The notes under the pieces: model-generated
The model's input: only the letters and a program-made list of their open reading frames with translations
What the model was told of the DNA's origin: nothing
Databases searched by the model: none
NCBI RefSeq assembly: GCF_001425825.1
Contig: NZ_LMDM01000010.1
Span: forward strand, 87,182-151,181
Source: Rhizobacter sp. Root1238
GTDB lineage: Bacteria; Pseudomonadota; Gammaproteobacteria; Burkholderiales; Burkholderiaceae_C
Reading direction: 5' to 3'
DNA length: 64,000 nucleotides
Part shown: positions 63,974-64,000 of the stretch, in pieces
Layout: every line of letters starts with the position of its first letter
Numbering within the stretch: position 1 is the first letter of the stretch
Made by a program: the position numbers and the translations under genes

Positions 63974-64000
63974 GACGAACGGGGATGTGCAGCCGAGTGG

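Overview
The window is a 64 kb piece of a high-GC chromosome (hand count of one ordinary line, 56521-56580: 42/60 G+C). The gene order and protein types fit a betaproteobacterium of the order Burkholderiales, most likely near the Rubrivivax/Leptothrix/Rhizobacter group. Pointers are the block aminotransferase / uvrB / LMW-phosphatase / iscRSUA, a Ralstonia-type intracellular PHB depolymerase, zapA followed by 6S RNA, a TakP-type TRAP transporter, and many copies of an intergenic repeat that reads as FDKLSPNG or LSLSKG when translated. No phage, transposase, tRNA, rRNA or CRISPR was seen.

Layout. 1-5203 (minus): iscR-iscS-iscU-iscA, an LMW protein tyrosine phosphatase and uvrB. 5303-9889 (plus): aromatic/aspartate aminotransferase, phaZ, an RnfB-like ferredoxin, CsbD-like stress protein, a small lipoprotein and nth. 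9853-21932 (minus): a twelve-gene cobalamin uptake and late-assembly operon behind a cobalamin riboswitch: btuB, cobU, btuF, btuC, btuD, cobO, cbiB, cobD, cobQ, cobT, cobS, cobC. Most junctions overlap by 4 bases. 22004-24119 (plus): coiled-coil protein, zapA, 6S RNA, an EVE protein and a TauE permease. 24146-25180 (minus): a degenerate GGDEF protein.

25345-38855 is a nitrate-assimilation region. It holds an ANTAR regulator with a PilJ-type sensing domain, narK, a PP2C-phosphatase/Ser-Thr-kinase fusion, nirB, nirD and nasA, then a GH5 lipoprotein, ybiB and cobA (siroheme branch). Near-consensus sigma-54 promoters precede narK and nirB. 38912-45940 carries a sterol-desaturase-family protein, an MFS carrier, an HI0933-family flavoprotein, rpsU, a YqeY-like protein, a DUF442 protein and a Cache histidine kinase/LuxR regulator pair. 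46027-49574 is a TRAP carboxylate transporter (dctQ, dctM and a convergent takP-like binding protein).

49814-51528 and 58896-61139 are two markedly AT-richer genes (sample lines 28/60 and 24/60 G+C). One encodes an unrecognised protein that looks frameshifted at an A5/T5 run. The other encodes a long leucine-rich-repeat protein. Both are preceded by the same promoter-like motif, GGAACT-N15-TYACWCA, close to the HrpL-type hrp box. I infer that they are acquired type III effector candidates under a shared ECF sigma factor. Between them lie a hybrid kinase and LuxR regulator, a MaoC protein with an orphan ParA, a KefF/KefC pair and a second TauE permease. The window ends with a DUF1841 protein, a secreted GH18 chitinase-like enzyme and a 93-bp tandem repeat.
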